Shown here in pieces: positions 16,875 to 26,200 of a DNA stretch of 64,000 nt. The notes beneath the pieces were generated by a model. It made no database searches, was not told where the DNA came from, and worked only from the letters and a program-made list of their open reading frames with translations. The translations under genes and the position numbers were made by a program. Within the stretch, counting starts at the first letter, position 1. Each line of letters starts with the position of its first letter. The stretch is from Mycobacterium lacus (lineage in GTDB: Bacteria > Actinomycetota > Actinomycetes > Mycobacteriales > Mycobacteriaceae): contig NZ_AP022581.1 in the NCBI RefSeq assembly GCF_010731535.1, forward strand, positions 620,001 through 684,000, in the 5' to 3' direction.

Positions 16875-17104
16875 ACCATCAGTTTAGATCGGCTTCGCTG
16901 TTTGCGTGGGCGGCTGACGAAGGACGCGATTACGGTGTGGATCAATTGTGATATCGAATCAGACTCTTTGGCCACGGGTCCCGAATTAAGCTGTCAAGCT
17001 AAGTTCGCGTGGTTGGCTGGATGCCTGGGGGATCGGGTGAACCAGACGCTCAGCTACTTCGTCACATGCTGTATCGGACTACAAAGGCGTAGGAAGTGTT
17101 AAGC

Positions 17105-18172
17105 ATGACGGCACCTAGTTGGGTATCCGGTTCGCCTCGTGATGCGATTCGCCCACGGGACGTGCTGAAGGCACGTAGACTTGCAGCACGCAGGTTTGCG
17201 ATCAGCGATGGCGCGCCGGTCGAGGTTGTCGAGTCCGGTCCAAGTGTTGTTGCGCGGGTAGCTGCACTGGCGTCACGAGTGACGATCCGGCCCGTTTTGG
17301 CCGTCGGTAGCTACGCTCCTCACCTGCCGTACCCATGGGGTCTCATCGATTTCGCGTCTCGGGTTATGACCCCGGTCTCGGGTGCCATCCGGCAGACGGT
17401 GAGCTTGCCTAATTCCTCGGCCCAGTTGATCCGTGCCGCCGGGGTGCTCCCCGCGGACGGCAGCCGGCGGGTGGTTCTCTACTTCCACGGCGGCGCATTC
17501 CTGACCTGTGGGGCAAACTCGCATGGCAGGCTCGCCGACATGCTGTCAAAGTTTGCTGACTCGCCGATTCTCGTGGCCGATTATCGGCTGGTGCCCAAGC
17601 ACACGGTCGGGATGGCGCTCGACGATTGTCACGATGCGTACCGATGGCTGCGGTCGCGTGGCTACGAGCCGGAGCAGATCGTGCTGGCGGGCGACTCCGC
17701 GGGTGGCTACCTCGCGCTCAGTTTGGCGCAGCGGTTGCAGCAGCACGGCGAAGAACCAGCCGCCTTGGTAGCGATCTCGCCACTGCTGCAGCTAGCAAAG
17801 GAGAGCAAGCAGGCCCACCCCAACATCAAGACCGACGCGATGTTTCCGGCGCGGGCGTTCGATGCGCTCGTCGCTTTGGTTGCTGGAGCCGCCGCGAGGA
17901 ACCATGTCGACGGCGAGCCCGAAGAGCTCTACGAGCCCCTGGAGCACATTCGTCCGGGCCTGCCGCGGACCCTGATTCACGTGTCCGGCTCCGAGGTGCT
18001 GCTGCACGATGCACGGTTGGCCGCGGCCAAGCTGGCGGCGGCGGGCGTGCCGGCCGAGGTGCGCGTCTGGCCGGGCCAGGTGCACGACTTCCAGCTCGCC
18101 GCGCCGATGCTGCCCGAAGCGATCCGTTCGTTGCGCCAGATCGGGGAGTACATCCGGGAGGCCACCGGCTAG
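17105..18172 (+). CDS. lipU: Esterase/lipase LipU (hormone-sensitive lipase family)
   Basis: A 355-residue alpha/beta hydrolase of the HSL family. The oxyanion motif HGGAF is in LYFHGGAFLTCG near residue 127, the serine elbow GDSAGGY near 197, and the catalytic Asp and His lie near the C-terminus (His in QVHDFQLA). The ATG at 17105 has AGGAAG about eight bases upstream; an in-frame GTG at 17096 overlaps that site and is less likely. It should act on short- to medium-chain acyl esters. The 230 bp upstream hold its promoter but show no clear operator. It lies 51 bp before cbs in the same direction. Confidence 0.9.
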   Translation: MTAPSWVSGSPRDAIRPRDVLKARRLAARRFAISDGAPVEVVESGPSVVARVAALASRVTIRPVLAVGSYAPHLPYPWGLIDFASRVMTPVSGAIRQTVSLPNSSAQLIRAAGVLPADGSRRVVLYFHGGAFLTCGANSHGRLADMLSKFADSPILVADYRLVPKHTVGMALDDCHDAYRWLRSRGYEPEQIVLAGDSAGGYLALSLAQRLQQHGEEPAALVAISPLLQLAKESKQAHPNIKTDAMFPARAFDALVALVAGAAARNHVDGEPEELYEPLEHIRPGLPRTLIHVSGSEVLLHDARLAAAKLAAAGVPAEVRVWPGQVHDFQLAAPMLPEAIRSLRQIGEYIREATG

Positions 18173-18223
18173 AGCCGGGCCGGCCGGTGTGCGCCGGCCG
18201 AAATCGCCTGAGACGATTGACGG

Positions 18224-19618
18224 ATGCGGATCGCGCAGCACATCAGTGACCTCATCGGCGGCACGCCGCTGGTTCGCTTGAACTCCGTCGTCCCCCACGG
18301 TGCCGGCATCGTGGCGGCAAAGATCGAATATCTCAACCCGGGGGGCAGTTCCAAGGACCGGATCGCGGTGAAGATGATCGACGCCGCCGAGGCCAGCGGT
18401 CAACTGAAGCCGGGCGGCACCATCGTCGAACCCACATCGGGCAACACCGGCGTCGGTCTGGCTCTGGTCGCACAACACCGCGGCTACCGGTGCGTGTTCG
18501 TCTGCCCCGACAAGGTCAGCGAGGACAAGCGAAATGTGCTGCGCGCCTACGGCGCCGAGGTAGTCGTGTGCCCGACGGCGGTGCCGCCCGACAACCCCGA
18601 CAGCTACTACAGCGTTTCCAACCGGCTGGTCGCGGAGATCGAGGGTGCCTGGAAGCCCGACCAGTACGCCAACCCGGAAGGGCCGGCGAGCCACTACGCG
18701 ACCACCGGCCCGGAGATCTGGTCCGACACCGACGGCAAGGTCACCCATTTCGTCGCAGGCATCGGGACCGGCGGCACGATCACCGGCGCGGGCCGCTACC
18801 TCAAGGAGGTCTCGGCGGGACGGGTACGCATCGTCGGCGCCGACCCGGAGGGGTCGGTGTATTCCGGTGGCACCGGCCGGCCGTATCTGGTCGAGGGCGT
18901 TGGCGAGGATTTTTGGCCGGCGGCCTACGACCCGACCGTGCCCGACGAGATCATCGCGGTGTCTGACTCCGATTCGTTCGATATGACCAGGCGGCTCGCC
19001 CGGGAAGAGGCGTTGCTGGTCGGCGGGTCGTGTGGGATGGCCGTGGTGGCCGCGCTGAAGGTCGCCGAGGAAGCCGGGCCCGACGCGCTGGTCGTCGTGT
19101 TGTTGCCCGACGGCGGGCGCGGCTACATGTCGAAGATCTTCAACGACGCGTGGATGTCGTCGTACGGGTTCCTGCGCAGCCGCCTCGACGGGTCGACCGA
19201 GCAAGCCACCGTCGGCGACGTGCTGCGCCGTAAGTCCGGTGCGCTGCCCGACCTGGTGCACACCCATCCGTCGGAGACGGTGCGCGATGCCATCGGCATT
19301 CTGCGCGAGTACGGGGTGTCGCAGATGCCCGTCGTCGGCGCCGAGCCGCCAGTGATGGCGGGCGAGGTCGCCGGCAGCGTCTCGGAACGCGAACTGCTCT
19401 CGGCCGTCTTCGAGGGACGTGCCAAGCTGGCCGACGCCGTCTCGGAGCATATGAGCCCGCCGCTGCGGATGATCGGCGCCGGCGAGTTGGTCAGCTCGGC
19501 CGGCAAGGCGTTGCGCGACTGGGACGCGTTGATGGTGGTCGAGGGAGGCAAACCGGTCGGGGTCATTACTCGCTACGACTTGCTGGGATTTCTGTCGGAG
19601 GGGGCGGGGCGACGGTAG
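18224..19618 (+). CDS. cbs: Cystathionine beta-synthase
   Basis: A 464-residue PLP enzyme that condenses serine (or O-acetylserine) with homocysteine to cystathionine, the first step of reverse transsulfuration. The PLP Lys is in GGSSKDRIAVKM near residue 44, the substrate loop PTSGNTGVGLA near 70-80, and the phosphate-binding GIGTGGTITG near 180. A C-terminal pair of CBS modules (about 325-464) may bind an adenosyl ligand. With metB nearby it allows flux between homocysteine and cysteine, and it sits between lipU and pra as in M. tuberculosis. Confidence 0.95.
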   Translation: MRIAQHISDLIGGTPLVRLNSVVPHGAGIVAAKIEYLNPGGSSKDRIAVKMIDAAEASGQLKPGGTIVEPTSGNTGVGLALVAQHRGYRCVFVCPDKVSEDKRNVLRAYGAEVVVCPTAVPPDNPDSYYSVSNRLVAEIEGAWKPDQYANPEGPASHYATTGPEIWSDTDGKVTHFVAGIGTGGTITGAGRYLKEVSAGRVRIVGADPEGSVYSGGTGRPYLVEGVGEDFWPAAYDPTVPDEIIAVSDSDSFDMTRRLAREEALLVGGSCGMAVVAALKVAEEAGPDALVVVLLPDGGRGYMSKIFNDAWMSSYGFLRSRLDGSTEQATVGDVLRRKSGALPDLVHTHPSETVRDAIGILREYGVSQMPVVGAEPPVMAGEVAGSVSERELLSAVFEGRAKLADAVSEHMSPPLRMIGAGELVSSAGKALRDWDALMVVEGGKPVGVITRYDLLGFLSEGAGRR

Positions 19619-19716
19619 CGGTCATCGAGCTGGCCTTCGCCCGGCGGCTTCGCGGAACCCGACCTCAGGTACTGTAGGGCCGCCCAAAGCTAATCCCGAG
19701 TGGAAGGCTGTTGCCC

Positions 19717-20409
19717 ATGACCGATCAGCCGCCCCCCGGCGGGTCCTACCCACCACCCCCGCCTCCTGGGCCTTCCGGTGGGTCCGAGCCGCCGCCTCCT
19801 CCTTCCGCGCCCAGCGGCGGTTCGTACCCGCCGCCTCCACCGCCTCCGCCGCCCGAGGGTGGCTACCCGCCGCCGCCTCCCCCGTCGGCTGGTGGCTACG
19901 CGCCGCCGCCACCCGGACCGGCGATCCGTGCGCTGCCGACGGAGTCCTACACGCCGTGGATCACTCGTGTACTGGCCGCGCTGATCGACAGTGCCCCGAT
20001 CGTTGTCGTCTACGGCATCGGGTGGGTGATCGCGTTGGTCACCCAGCAGTCGTCGTGCGTCACCAACGTCGGTCAGTACGACATCAGCCAGTACTGCGCT
20101 ACTCAGGACTCGATTATCGGTGTGTTGGCGCAGGGGCTGGCGTCTCTGGTGATCCTGGTCTACGGGGTCTGGAACTGGGGTTATCGCCAGGGAACCACCG
20201 GATCGAGCATTGGCAAGTCGATCTTGAAGTTCAAGGTAGTCAGCGAAACCACCGGGCAGCCGTTGGGTTTCGGTATGTCTGTGGTTCGTCAGCTGGCGCA
20301 CTTCGTCGACGCGATCATCTGCTACATCGGTTTTCTGTTCCCGTTGTGGGATGCCAAGCGGCAGACCCTGGCGGACAAGATCATGACGACGGTTTGCCTC
20401 CCGCTCTGA
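19717..20409 (+). CDS. pra: Proline-rich antigen homologue Pra, RDD-family membrane protein
   Basis: A 230-residue protein. Residues 1-70 are a Pro/Gly/Ser-rich tail with repeated Pro runs and Gly-Gly-Ser-Tyr-Pro motifs. An RDD domain of about 150 residues follows, opening with YTPWITRVLAALIDSAPIVV, with three or four hydrophobic segments and ending GFLFPLWDAKRQTLADKIM. The ATG at 19717 has GGAAGG nine bases before it; TTG at 19711 is in frame but less likely. RDD proteins are membrane proteins of mostly unknown role, some linked to ion exchange. A strong hairpin follows the gene at 20421-20454. Confidence 0.9.
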   Translation: MTDQPPPGGSYPPPPPPGPSGGSEPPPPPSAPSGGSYPPPPPPPPPEGGYPPPPPPSAGGYAPPPPGPAIRALPTESYTPWITRVLAALIDSAPIVVVYGIGWVIALVTQQSSCVTNVGQYDISQYCATQDSIIGVLAQGLASLVILVYGVWNWGYRQGTTGSSIGKSILKFKVVSETTGQPLGFGMSVVRQLAHFVDAIICYIGFLFPLWDAKRQTLADKIMTTVCLPL

Positions 20410-20420
20410 TGCGGGCGTGC

Positions 20421-20454
20421 GTCACCCCGGCCGCGAATGTGCGGCCGGGGTGAC
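20421..20454 (+). terminator. Hairpin after pra
   Basis: GTCACCCCGGCCGC at 20421-20434 and GCGGCCGGGGTGAC at 20441-20454 form a perfect 14-bp stem with a six-base loop. No U-tract follows, as is common in mycobacteria. It lies 11 bp after the pra stop and 24 bp before the metB start, so it may end pra transcription or sit in the metB leader. Confidence 0.75.
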
Positions 20455-20478
20455 GTCCGCTACTAGGGTGGGTCATCG

Positions 20479-21645
20479 ATGAGCGATGACCGCGAACGAC
20501 ACCACGAAATCGCCGGGCTAGCAACAAAAGCCATTCACGCCGGCTACCCCCCAGACCCGGCGACCGGAGCCGTCAACGCTCCGATCTATGCCAGCAGCAC
20601 GTTCGCCCAAGACGGTGTCGGCGTTCTGCGGGGCGGATTCGAATATGCGCGCACCGCCAACCCGACCCGGGCCGCCTTGGAGTCCTCGCTGGCTGCCGTC
20701 GAAGAGGGTGCTTTCTGCCGGGCGTTCAGTTCGGGGATGGCCGCGGCCGACTGCGCGCTGCGGGCGATGCTGCGACCCGGGGACCATGTGGTCATTCCCG
20801 ACGACGCCTACGGCGGCACCTTCCGGCTGATCGACAAGGTGTTCACCCAGTGGGGTGTGTCGTACACGCCGGTGACGCTGGCCGATCCGGACGCGGTCCG
20901 GGCGGCGATCACACCGCGCACCCGGCTGGTTTGGGTGGAGACGCCGACCAACCCGATGCTGTCGATCGCCGACATCGCGGCGATTGCCGAGATTGGCGCC
21001 GTGAATTCGGCAAAGGTGTTGGTGGACAACACCTTTGCCTCGCCTGCGCTGCAGCGGCCGTTGACGCTTGGCGCCGATGTGGTGCTGCACTCGACCACTA
21101 AGTACATCGGCGGCCACTCCGACCTGGTGGGCGGTGCGCTGGTCACCGACGACGAAGAGCTGGACGCGGCCTTCGCCTTCCTGCAGAACGGGGCCGGCGC
21201 GGTGCCGGGCCCGTTCGACGCCTACCTGGCGATGCGCGGCCTGAAGACGCTGGCGCTGCGGATGCAACGGCATAGTGAAAACGCTTCTGCCGTAGCCGAA
21301 TTCCTTGCCGGGCATGCCGCGGTGACCGCCGTGTTGTATCCGGGTCTGCCCACACACCCCGGGCATGAGATCGCCGAGCGGCAGATGCGCGACTTCGGCG
21401 GCATGGTGTCGGTGCGGATGCGTGGCGGGCGGCGAGCCGCCCAAGAGCTGTGCGCCAACACCAGGGTGTTCATCCTGGCCGAGTCGCTGGGCGGGGTGGA
21501 GTCGCTGATCGAGCACCCGGCCGCCATGACGCACGCCTCGACGGCCGGATCCCAGCTGGAGGTGCCCGACGACCTGGTGCGGCTGTCGGTCGGTATCGAG
21601 GATGTCGAGGACCTGCTCGCCGACCTCGGCCAGGCGCTGGGTTAG
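20479..21645 (+). CDS. metB: Cystathionine gamma-synthase
   Basis: A 388-residue PLP enzyme of the Cys/Met metabolism family, making cystathionine from an O-acylhomoserine and cysteine. The family start GLATKAIHAGYPPDPATGAV is near 13-32, YARTANPTR near 57-65, SSGMAA in the PLP-phosphate loop near 86, and the PLP Lys in HSTTKYIGGHSD near 207. Family members overlap in activity, so gamma-lyase action is possible. Its stop is followed at once by a 60-bp perfect palindrome shared with the convergent greA. Confidence 0.93.
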   Translation: MSDDRERHHEIAGLATKAIHAGYPPDPATGAVNAPIYASSTFAQDGVGVLRGGFEYARTANPTRAALESSLAAVEEGAFCRAFSSGMAAADCALRAMLRPGDHVVIPDDAYGGTFRLIDKVFTQWGVSYTPVTLADPDAVRAAITPRTRLVWVETPTNPMLSIADIAAIAEIGAVNSAKVLVDNTFASPALQRPLTLGADVVLHSTTKYIGGHSDLVGGALVTDDEELDAAFAFLQNGAGAVPGPFDAYLAMRGLKTLALRMQRHSENASAVAEFLAGHAAVTAVLYPGLPTHPGHEIAERQMRDFGGMVSVRMRGGRRAAQELCANTRVFILAESLGGVESLIEHPAAMTHASTAGSQLEVPDDLVRLSVGIEDVEDLLADLGQALG

Positions 21646-21650
21646 GTTGC

Positions 21651-21710
21651 GCGAGCAGTCGTAAAAGCACCCCAAAAGGGCCCTTTTGGGGTGCTTTTAC
21701 GACTGCTCGC
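21651..21710. terminator. 60-bp perfect palindrome between metB and greA (bidirectional terminator)
   Basis: The 60 bases read the same on both strands, centred between GGG and CCC at 21680/21681. GGTTGC at 21645-21650 and GCAACC at 21713-21718 extend the stem with a 2-nt bulge, so the structure fills the whole gap between the two convergent stop codons. The A/T stretches (AAAAGGG, CCCTTTT) give a U-rich tract on each strand. The outer arm GCGAGCAGTCG is shared with the hairpin split by the IS110-type element. Confidence 0.85.
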
Positions 21711-21718
21711 GGGCAACC

Positions 21719-22213
21719 TCAGGAGTGGTACGGCTCAGCGCTGACCAACGTGACTTCGACAGTATTGCCGTTGGGCACGGTGTAGCGGCGGGTCTCACCG
21801 ACCTTGGCGTCGATCAGGGCACCGCCCAGCGGTGAGTTCGGCGAGTAGACCTCGAGCTTGCCGTCGTGGATACCCTCCTGGCGGGTGGCAATCAGGAACG
21901 TCTCGGTGTCGGACTTGTCGCCGTTGTAGTAGACCTTCACCACCGAACCGGGCAGCGCCACGCCCGACTGTTTGGGCGCCTCGCCGACCTTCGCGTTGTT
22001 GAGCAGGTCCTGCAGCTGGCGGATGCGGGCCTCTTGCTGGCCCTGCTCCTCGCGGGCGGCGTGATACCCGCCGTTCTCGCGCAGGTCACCCTCCTCGCGG
22101 CGGTCGTTGATTTCCGCGGCGATGACCGGACGATTAGCGATCAACTGGTCGAGCTCGGCCTTGAGTCGGTCATGTGATTCCTGGGTCAACCAGGTCACGT
22201 GAGTATCCGTCAT
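21719..22213 (-). CDS. greA: Transcription elongation factor GreA
   Basis: A 164-residue Gre factor that enters the RNA polymerase secondary channel and stimulates cleavage of backtracked RNA. The N-terminal coiled coil (residues about 8-80) has the acidic tip in [19 protein letters not shown], with the key Asp/Glu pair. The C-terminal globular domain has the usual [18 protein letters not shown] segment. Length and motifs are standard. It is convergent with metB. Confidence 0.95.
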   Translation of the reverse strand: MTDTHVTWLTQESHDRLKAELDQLIANRPVIAAEINDRREEGDLRENGGYHAAREEQGQQEARIRQLQDLLNNAKVGEAPKQSGVALPGSVVKVYYNGDKSDTETFLIATRQEGIHDGKLEVYSPNSPLGGALIDAKVGETRRYTVPNGNTVEVTLVSAEPYHS

Positions 22214-22420
22214 CTCGTCGCGCTCCTCGTGTCTATCCGCGTAAGCTTTTGATCCCGCTTTCGGGATTATGCGGGTCGCACCCCGCGTGTTGCCGCTCCG
22301 TTTGGCTCACGGCCATTAATGCAGCAATACACGGTCCCAGCAGGACCGTGCATTGATCAATGTTACCACCGCGCAAACGATCGGTGACTCCCACATTCGC
22401 TGTTGGGGTTTGCTGTGTGG

Positions 22421-22856
22421 TCAGTCCGGGCGCAGGTAGCCGGGCACGTCGGTGCCGCAGCCGTAGATGTCCGCCATCACCGGCGGTCGGACGGATTTGA
22501 GTGTCGTCGTGACCTGCACCGTGGCCCGGTTTGATGGCGGGACCAGCACCTCCCTCCTGCCCGTTTCGCCGCCGTCTCCCGAACGAACCCGCACGATGCA
22601 GTCCACCGGCCGCGACGGGTCGGACCGCCTCACGCTGATCGCCACGGATGCCGTCTCGTTGTCGATCACCCGATAGCCGGCGAGCGATCCCGCGACTTTG
22701 CCGGTGCCGAGCCGTTGGTAGCCGTTGCTAGCCGATGACGGTGCCGGCCGCCGCCGTTAGCAGAGCCAGGGCGACGGCGAGACGGCGTCGCGACGTTGGC
22801 GACAGTCGCGCACGCCCGTAGCGGGACTCGGGGCGCGGAATGGGACCTTGGGTCAT
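22421..22856 (-). pseudogene. DUF4307 membrane protein, frameshifted by a 10-bp tandem duplication (Rv1081c-type)
   Basis: The start at 22856 opens a frame encoding MTQGPIPRPESRYGRAR, then a basic stretch and a hydrophobic segment (LAVALALLTAAAGTVIG), and then hits TAG. The correct continuation is in another frame: GYQRLGTGKVAGSLAGYRV, then the DUF4307 core with Cys in PVDCIVRVRSGDGGE and the last Cys in IYGCGTDV. At the break two tandem 10-mers, GCCGTTGGTA and GCCGTTGCTA (22711-22730 on the + strand), differ by one base. Removing one gives a continuous protein of about 141 residues, close to the usual family length. It is divergent from mca. The remaining 82-codon frame could still make the C-terminal domain alone. 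Confidence 0.72.
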
Positions 22857-22943
22857 GCCTGGTGACTACGCGGGTATCGGAGAACTGGAATTATAGGAAT
22901 CCTTATAGGCTCGGGGGCGACCGGCGGATGGACAAGGGGGCAC

Positions 22944-23816
22944 GTGAGCGAACTGCGGTTGATGGCGGTGCACGCCCACCCCGACGACGAGTCCAGCAAG
23001 GGCGCCGCCACTCTTGCACGCTATGCCGACGAGGGTCATCGCGTGCTGGTGGTGACGCTGACCGGGGGTGAGCGCGGCGAGATCCTCAACCCCGCGATGG
23101 ACCTGCCCGACGTGCATGGACACATCGCAGAAATCCGCCGTGACGAGATGGCGAAGGCGGCCGAAATCCTCGGGGTGGAGCACGCCTGGCTGGGTTTCGT
23201 CGACTCTGGCCTGCCCAAGGGAGATATGCCGCCGCCGCTGCCCGAGGGTTGCTTCGCGCAGGTGCCGCTGGACGTGTCCACCGAGGCGCTGGTCCGTGTC
23301 GTGCGCGACTTCCGGCCACACGTGATGACCACGTACGACGAGAACGGTGGATACCCGCATCCCGACCACATTCGCTGCCACCAGGTGTCGCTGGCTGCCT
23401 ACGAGGCGGCCGGCGATTACTGCCGCTTCCCGGACGCCGGTGAGCCGTGGACGGTGTCCAAGCTGTACTTCATCCACGGGTTCCTGCGCCAGCGGATGCA
23501 GGTGCTTCACGACGAGTTCGTCAGGCACGGCCAGGACGGGCCTTTCGAAAGATGGCTGGAGCTCTGGGACCCGAAGCATGACGTGTTCGCCGACCGGGTG
23601 ACGACGCGCGTGGAGTGCTCGAAGTACTTCGGTCAGCGCGACGATGCGCTGCGGGCGCACGCTACCCAGATCGACCCGAACGCCGAATTCTTCGCCGCCC
23701 CGCTCGAATGGCAGCAGCGGTTGTGGCCTACCGAAGAATTCGAGCTGGCGCGTTCGCGCGTCCGCCCGCGCCTGCCGGAGACCGACCTGTTCGCTGGGAT
23801 CGAGCCGGACCGGTGA
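22944..23816 (+). CDS. mca: Mycothiol S-conjugate amidase
   Basis: A 290-residue zinc amidase of the LmbE/PIG-L family that cleaves mycothiol S-conjugates, releasing the N-acetylcysteine conjugate for export during detoxification. The zinc ligands are seen in [10 protein letters not shown] (His and Asp near 11-14) and in [11 protein letters not shown] (His near 142-145), and [10 protein letters not shown] follows the first block. The start is GTG. Its last four bases (GTGA) overlap the start of the following small membrane protein gene. Confidence 0.93.
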   Translation: MSELRLMAVHAHPDDESSKGAATLARYADEGHRVLVVTLTGGERGEILNPAMDLPDVHGHIAEIRRDEMAKAAEILGVEHAWLGFVDSGLPKGDMPPPLPEGCFAQVPLDVSTEALVRVVRDFRPHVMTTYDENGGYPHPDHIRCHQVSLAAYEAAGDYCRFPDAGEPWTVSKLYFIHGFLRQRMQVLHDEFVRHGQDGPFERWLELWDPKHDVFADRVTTRVECSKYFGQRDDALRAHATQIDPNAEFFAAPLEWQQRLWPTEEFELARSRVRPRLPETDLFAGIEPDR

Positions 23817-24115
23817 CACACTTTCTGCTCACCGTGATTGCTGACGGCCCCCGCAACACCGGACCCGATTTCGGCAAGGCCAGCCCGGTGGGGCTGCTGG
23901 TCGTGGTGTTGCTGGTGATCGCCACGTTGTTCCTGCTGCGGTCGATGAACCGCCAACTCAAGAAGGTCCCCAAATCGTTCGACCGCGACCATCCCGAGCT
24001 CGATCAGGCTGCCGACGAGGGCACGGACACGGTCGGCGGGCCCGCCGCGGAGCCGCCCGATGCGGACCGCGGCGGTTCCGCGCGAGCACCGGGATCCGGC
24101 GATGAGCCCGGCTGA
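23813..24115 (+). CDS. Small single-pass membrane protein (Rv1083-type)
   Basis: A 100-residue protein of unknown function. A GTG start overlaps the mca stop. Residues about 25-45 form one hydrophobic segment ([20 protein letters not shown]), followed by a basic patch ([11 protein letters not shown]) and an acidic, Pro/Gly/Ala-rich, probably disordered tail of about 45 residues. The basic patch suggests the tail is cytoplasmic. It overlaps the next gene, so mca and the following two genes read as one operon. Confidence 0.78.
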   Translation: MTHFLLTVIADGPRNTGPDFGKASPVGLLVVVLLVIATLFLLRSMNRQLKKVPKSFDRDHPELDQAADEGTDTVGGPAAEPPDADRGGSARAPGSGDEPG

Positions 24116-26132
24116 GCGCTCCGGGACCAACACGCTCGCGCAGGCCACCAGCCCGTATCTGCGCCAGCACGCCGACAATCCGGTGCACTGGCAGCAGTGG
24201 ACGCCGCAGGCGCTTGCCGACGCGGCGGCGCGCGACATACCGATCCTGCTGTCCGTCGGCTACGCCGCGTGCCATTGGTGTCATGTCATGGCCCACGAAT
24301 CGTTCGAAGACGACGAGGTGGCCGCGGCGATGAACGCCGACTTCGTCTGCATCAAGGTGGACCGCGAGGAACGGCCAGACATCGACGCGGTCTACATGAA
24401 CGCCACCGTCGCGCTCACCGGGCAGGGCGGCTGGCCGATGACGTGTTTCCTGACGCCCGACGGGCGGCCATTCTTCTGCGGCACGTACTATCCCAAAGCC
24501 GCTTTCCTGCAACTCCTTTCGTCCGTCTCGTCCACCTGGCGCGGCCGGCGCGGTGAGGTCGAGGAAGCGTCGGACCATATCGCCGGCGAGTTGCGCAAGA
24601 TGGCCTCGGCTTTCCCGGGGGTGCCCAACGGCGGCCCGGAGGTGTCGCCGGAGCTGTGTGATCGTGCCGTCGCGGCTGTGCTGCGCGACGAGGACACCGC
24701 GCACGGAGGCTTCGGGACCGCGCCCAAGTTCCCGCCGTCGGCGCTGTTGGAGGCGCTGCTACGCAACTATGAGCGCACCGGGTCGTCGGCGGCCCTGCAG
24801 GCGGTGTCACGCACCGCCCACGCGATGGCCCGGGGCGGCATCTACGACCAACTCGGGGGCGGTTTCGCCCGGTACAGCGTCGACAACGCCTGGGTGATAC
24901 CGCATTTCGAGAAGATGCTGTACGACAATGCGTTGCTGCTGCGTGCCTATGCGCACTGGGCGCGGCGGACCGGGGACCCGCTGGCGCGCCGGGTCGCTGC
25001 GCAGACCGCGCGGTTCCTGCTCGACGAGCTGGCCGAGGCCGACATGTTCACGTCGTCGCTGGATGCCGACGCCGACGGCCGCGAGGGTTCGACCTACGTC
25101 TGGACACCGGCGCAGCTGACCGAGGTGCTCGGCGATCAGGACGGCCGTTGGGCGGCAGAGGTTTTCGGGGTGAGCCGGTCCGGAACGTTCGAACACGGGA
25201 CCTCGGTCCTGCAGCTGCCCGGTGACCCGGACGACCCGCGACGGCTGGAACGAATCCGGGCCGAGCTGTTGGCGGCCCGGCTGACCAGGGTACAGCCGGG
25301 CCGCGATGACAAGGTGGTCACGGCCTGGAACGGGCTGGCGATCACCGCGCTCGTCGAGGCCAGCGTGGCCCTGGGGGAACCCGAGTTGGCCCGGGCCGCG
25401 CGGCTGTGCGCGACCGCGCTGCTGGGCTCACATATCGTCGACGGGCGGCTGCGGCGGGGCAGCCTCGGTGGGGCGGTCGGTGACAGCGCCGGCGTCCTGG
25501 AGGACCATGCAATGCTGGCCACCGGGCTGCTGGCGCTATACCAGCTGACCTCCGATGCGGCCTGGCTGAATGCGGCCACCGACCTGCTGGACATCGCACT
25601 GCAGCACTTCGCCGACCCGCAGCGCCCCGGCCACTGGTTCGACACCGCCGACGATGCCGAGCGGCTCGTGCTACGGCCGGGCGACCCGCTGGACGGGGCG
25701 ACGCCGTCGGGGGCGTCGTCGATCACCGAGGCGCTGCTGACGGCTGCCCACCTGGTCGACGGTGGCCGCGCCGAGCGGTACTGGCAGGCGGCGGCCGAGG
25801 CGCTGAGCGCGCATTCGGTATTGCTGGCACGCGCGCCGCGCTCGGCCGGACACTGGCTGGCCGTCGCCGAATCCGCCGTGCGTGGGCCGCTGCAGATCGC
25901 GGTCGCTTGTGCGGCGCCGCAGTCGCCGCTGCTGGCCGACGCGCGCCGCCTGGCGCCCGGTGGCGCGATCGTCGTCGGCGGCGCGGCGGACTCGTCGGCG
26001 CTGCTGATCGGCCGGGACCGGGTGGCGGGCGCCGACGCCGCCTACGTGTGTCGTGGACGGGTGTGCGACCTACCGGTCACCTCGGCATCGGAACTAGCGG
26101 CGGCCCTGGGCGCAGATGGGCGTCGAAAGTGA
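24102..26132 (+). CDS. Thioredoxin-domain DUF255 protein (YyaL/Rv1084-type)
   Basis: A 676-residue cytoplasmic protein of the widespread YyaL/spermatogenesis-associated-20 family. The N-terminal domain (residues about 5-160) is thioredoxin-like, with the family motif GYAACHWCHVMAHESFED near 46-63 and VKVDREERPDID near 83. The rest is an (alpha/alpha)6-type region with GGIYDQLGGGFARYSVD near 245. The biochemical role is not settled. The start at 24102 lies inside the preceding gene's end (overlap 14 bp). It converges on a hemolysin III gene, with an imperfect hairpin between. Confidence 0.87.
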   Translation: MSPAERSGTNTLAQATSPYLRQHADNPVHWQQWTPQALADAAARDIPILLSVGYAACHWCHVMAHESFEDDEVAAAMNADFVCIKVDREERPDIDAVYMNATVALTGQGGWPMTCFLTPDGRPFFCGTYYPKAAFLQLLSSVSSTWRGRRGEVEEASDHIAGELRKMASAFPGVPNGGPEVSPELCDRAVAAVLRDEDTAHGGFGTAPKFPPSALLEALLRNYERTGSSAALQAVSRTAHAMARGGIYDQLGGGFARYSVDNAWVIPHFEKMLYDNALLLRAYAHWARRTGDPLARRVAAQTARFLLDELAEADMFTSSLDADADGREGSTYVWTPAQLTEVLGDQDGRWAAEVFGVSRSGTFEHGTSVLQLPGDPDDPRRLERIRAELLAARLTRVQPGRDDKVVTAWNGLAITALVEASVALGEPELARAARLCATALLGSHIVDGRLRRGSLGGAVGDSAGVLEDHAMLATGLLALYQLTSDAAWLNAATDLLDIALQHFADPQRPGHWFDTADDAERLVLRPGDPLDGATPSGASSITEALLTAAHLVDGGRAERYWQAAAEALSAHSVLLARAPRSAGHWLAVAESAVRGPLQIAVACAAPQSPLLADARRLAPGGAIVVGGAADSSALLIGRDRVAGADAAYVCRGRVCDLPVTSASELAAALGADGRRK

Positions 26133-26178
26133 ATCCCGCGACGGCTTCTCCGCGTGTCGCGTCGCAGAATTCACTCTC
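26125..26178. terminator. Imperfect inverted repeat between convergent genes
   Basis: The 19-base arms at 26125-26143 and 26160-26178 pair at about 16 of 19 positions with a 16-base loop. The left arm contains the stop codon of the DUF255 gene and the right arm lies 22 bp from the end of the leftward hemolysin III gene. A bidirectional terminator is the likely role. Confidence 0.6.
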
Positions 26179-26200
26179 GTGGTCGGTGGTATCGAGCGCC

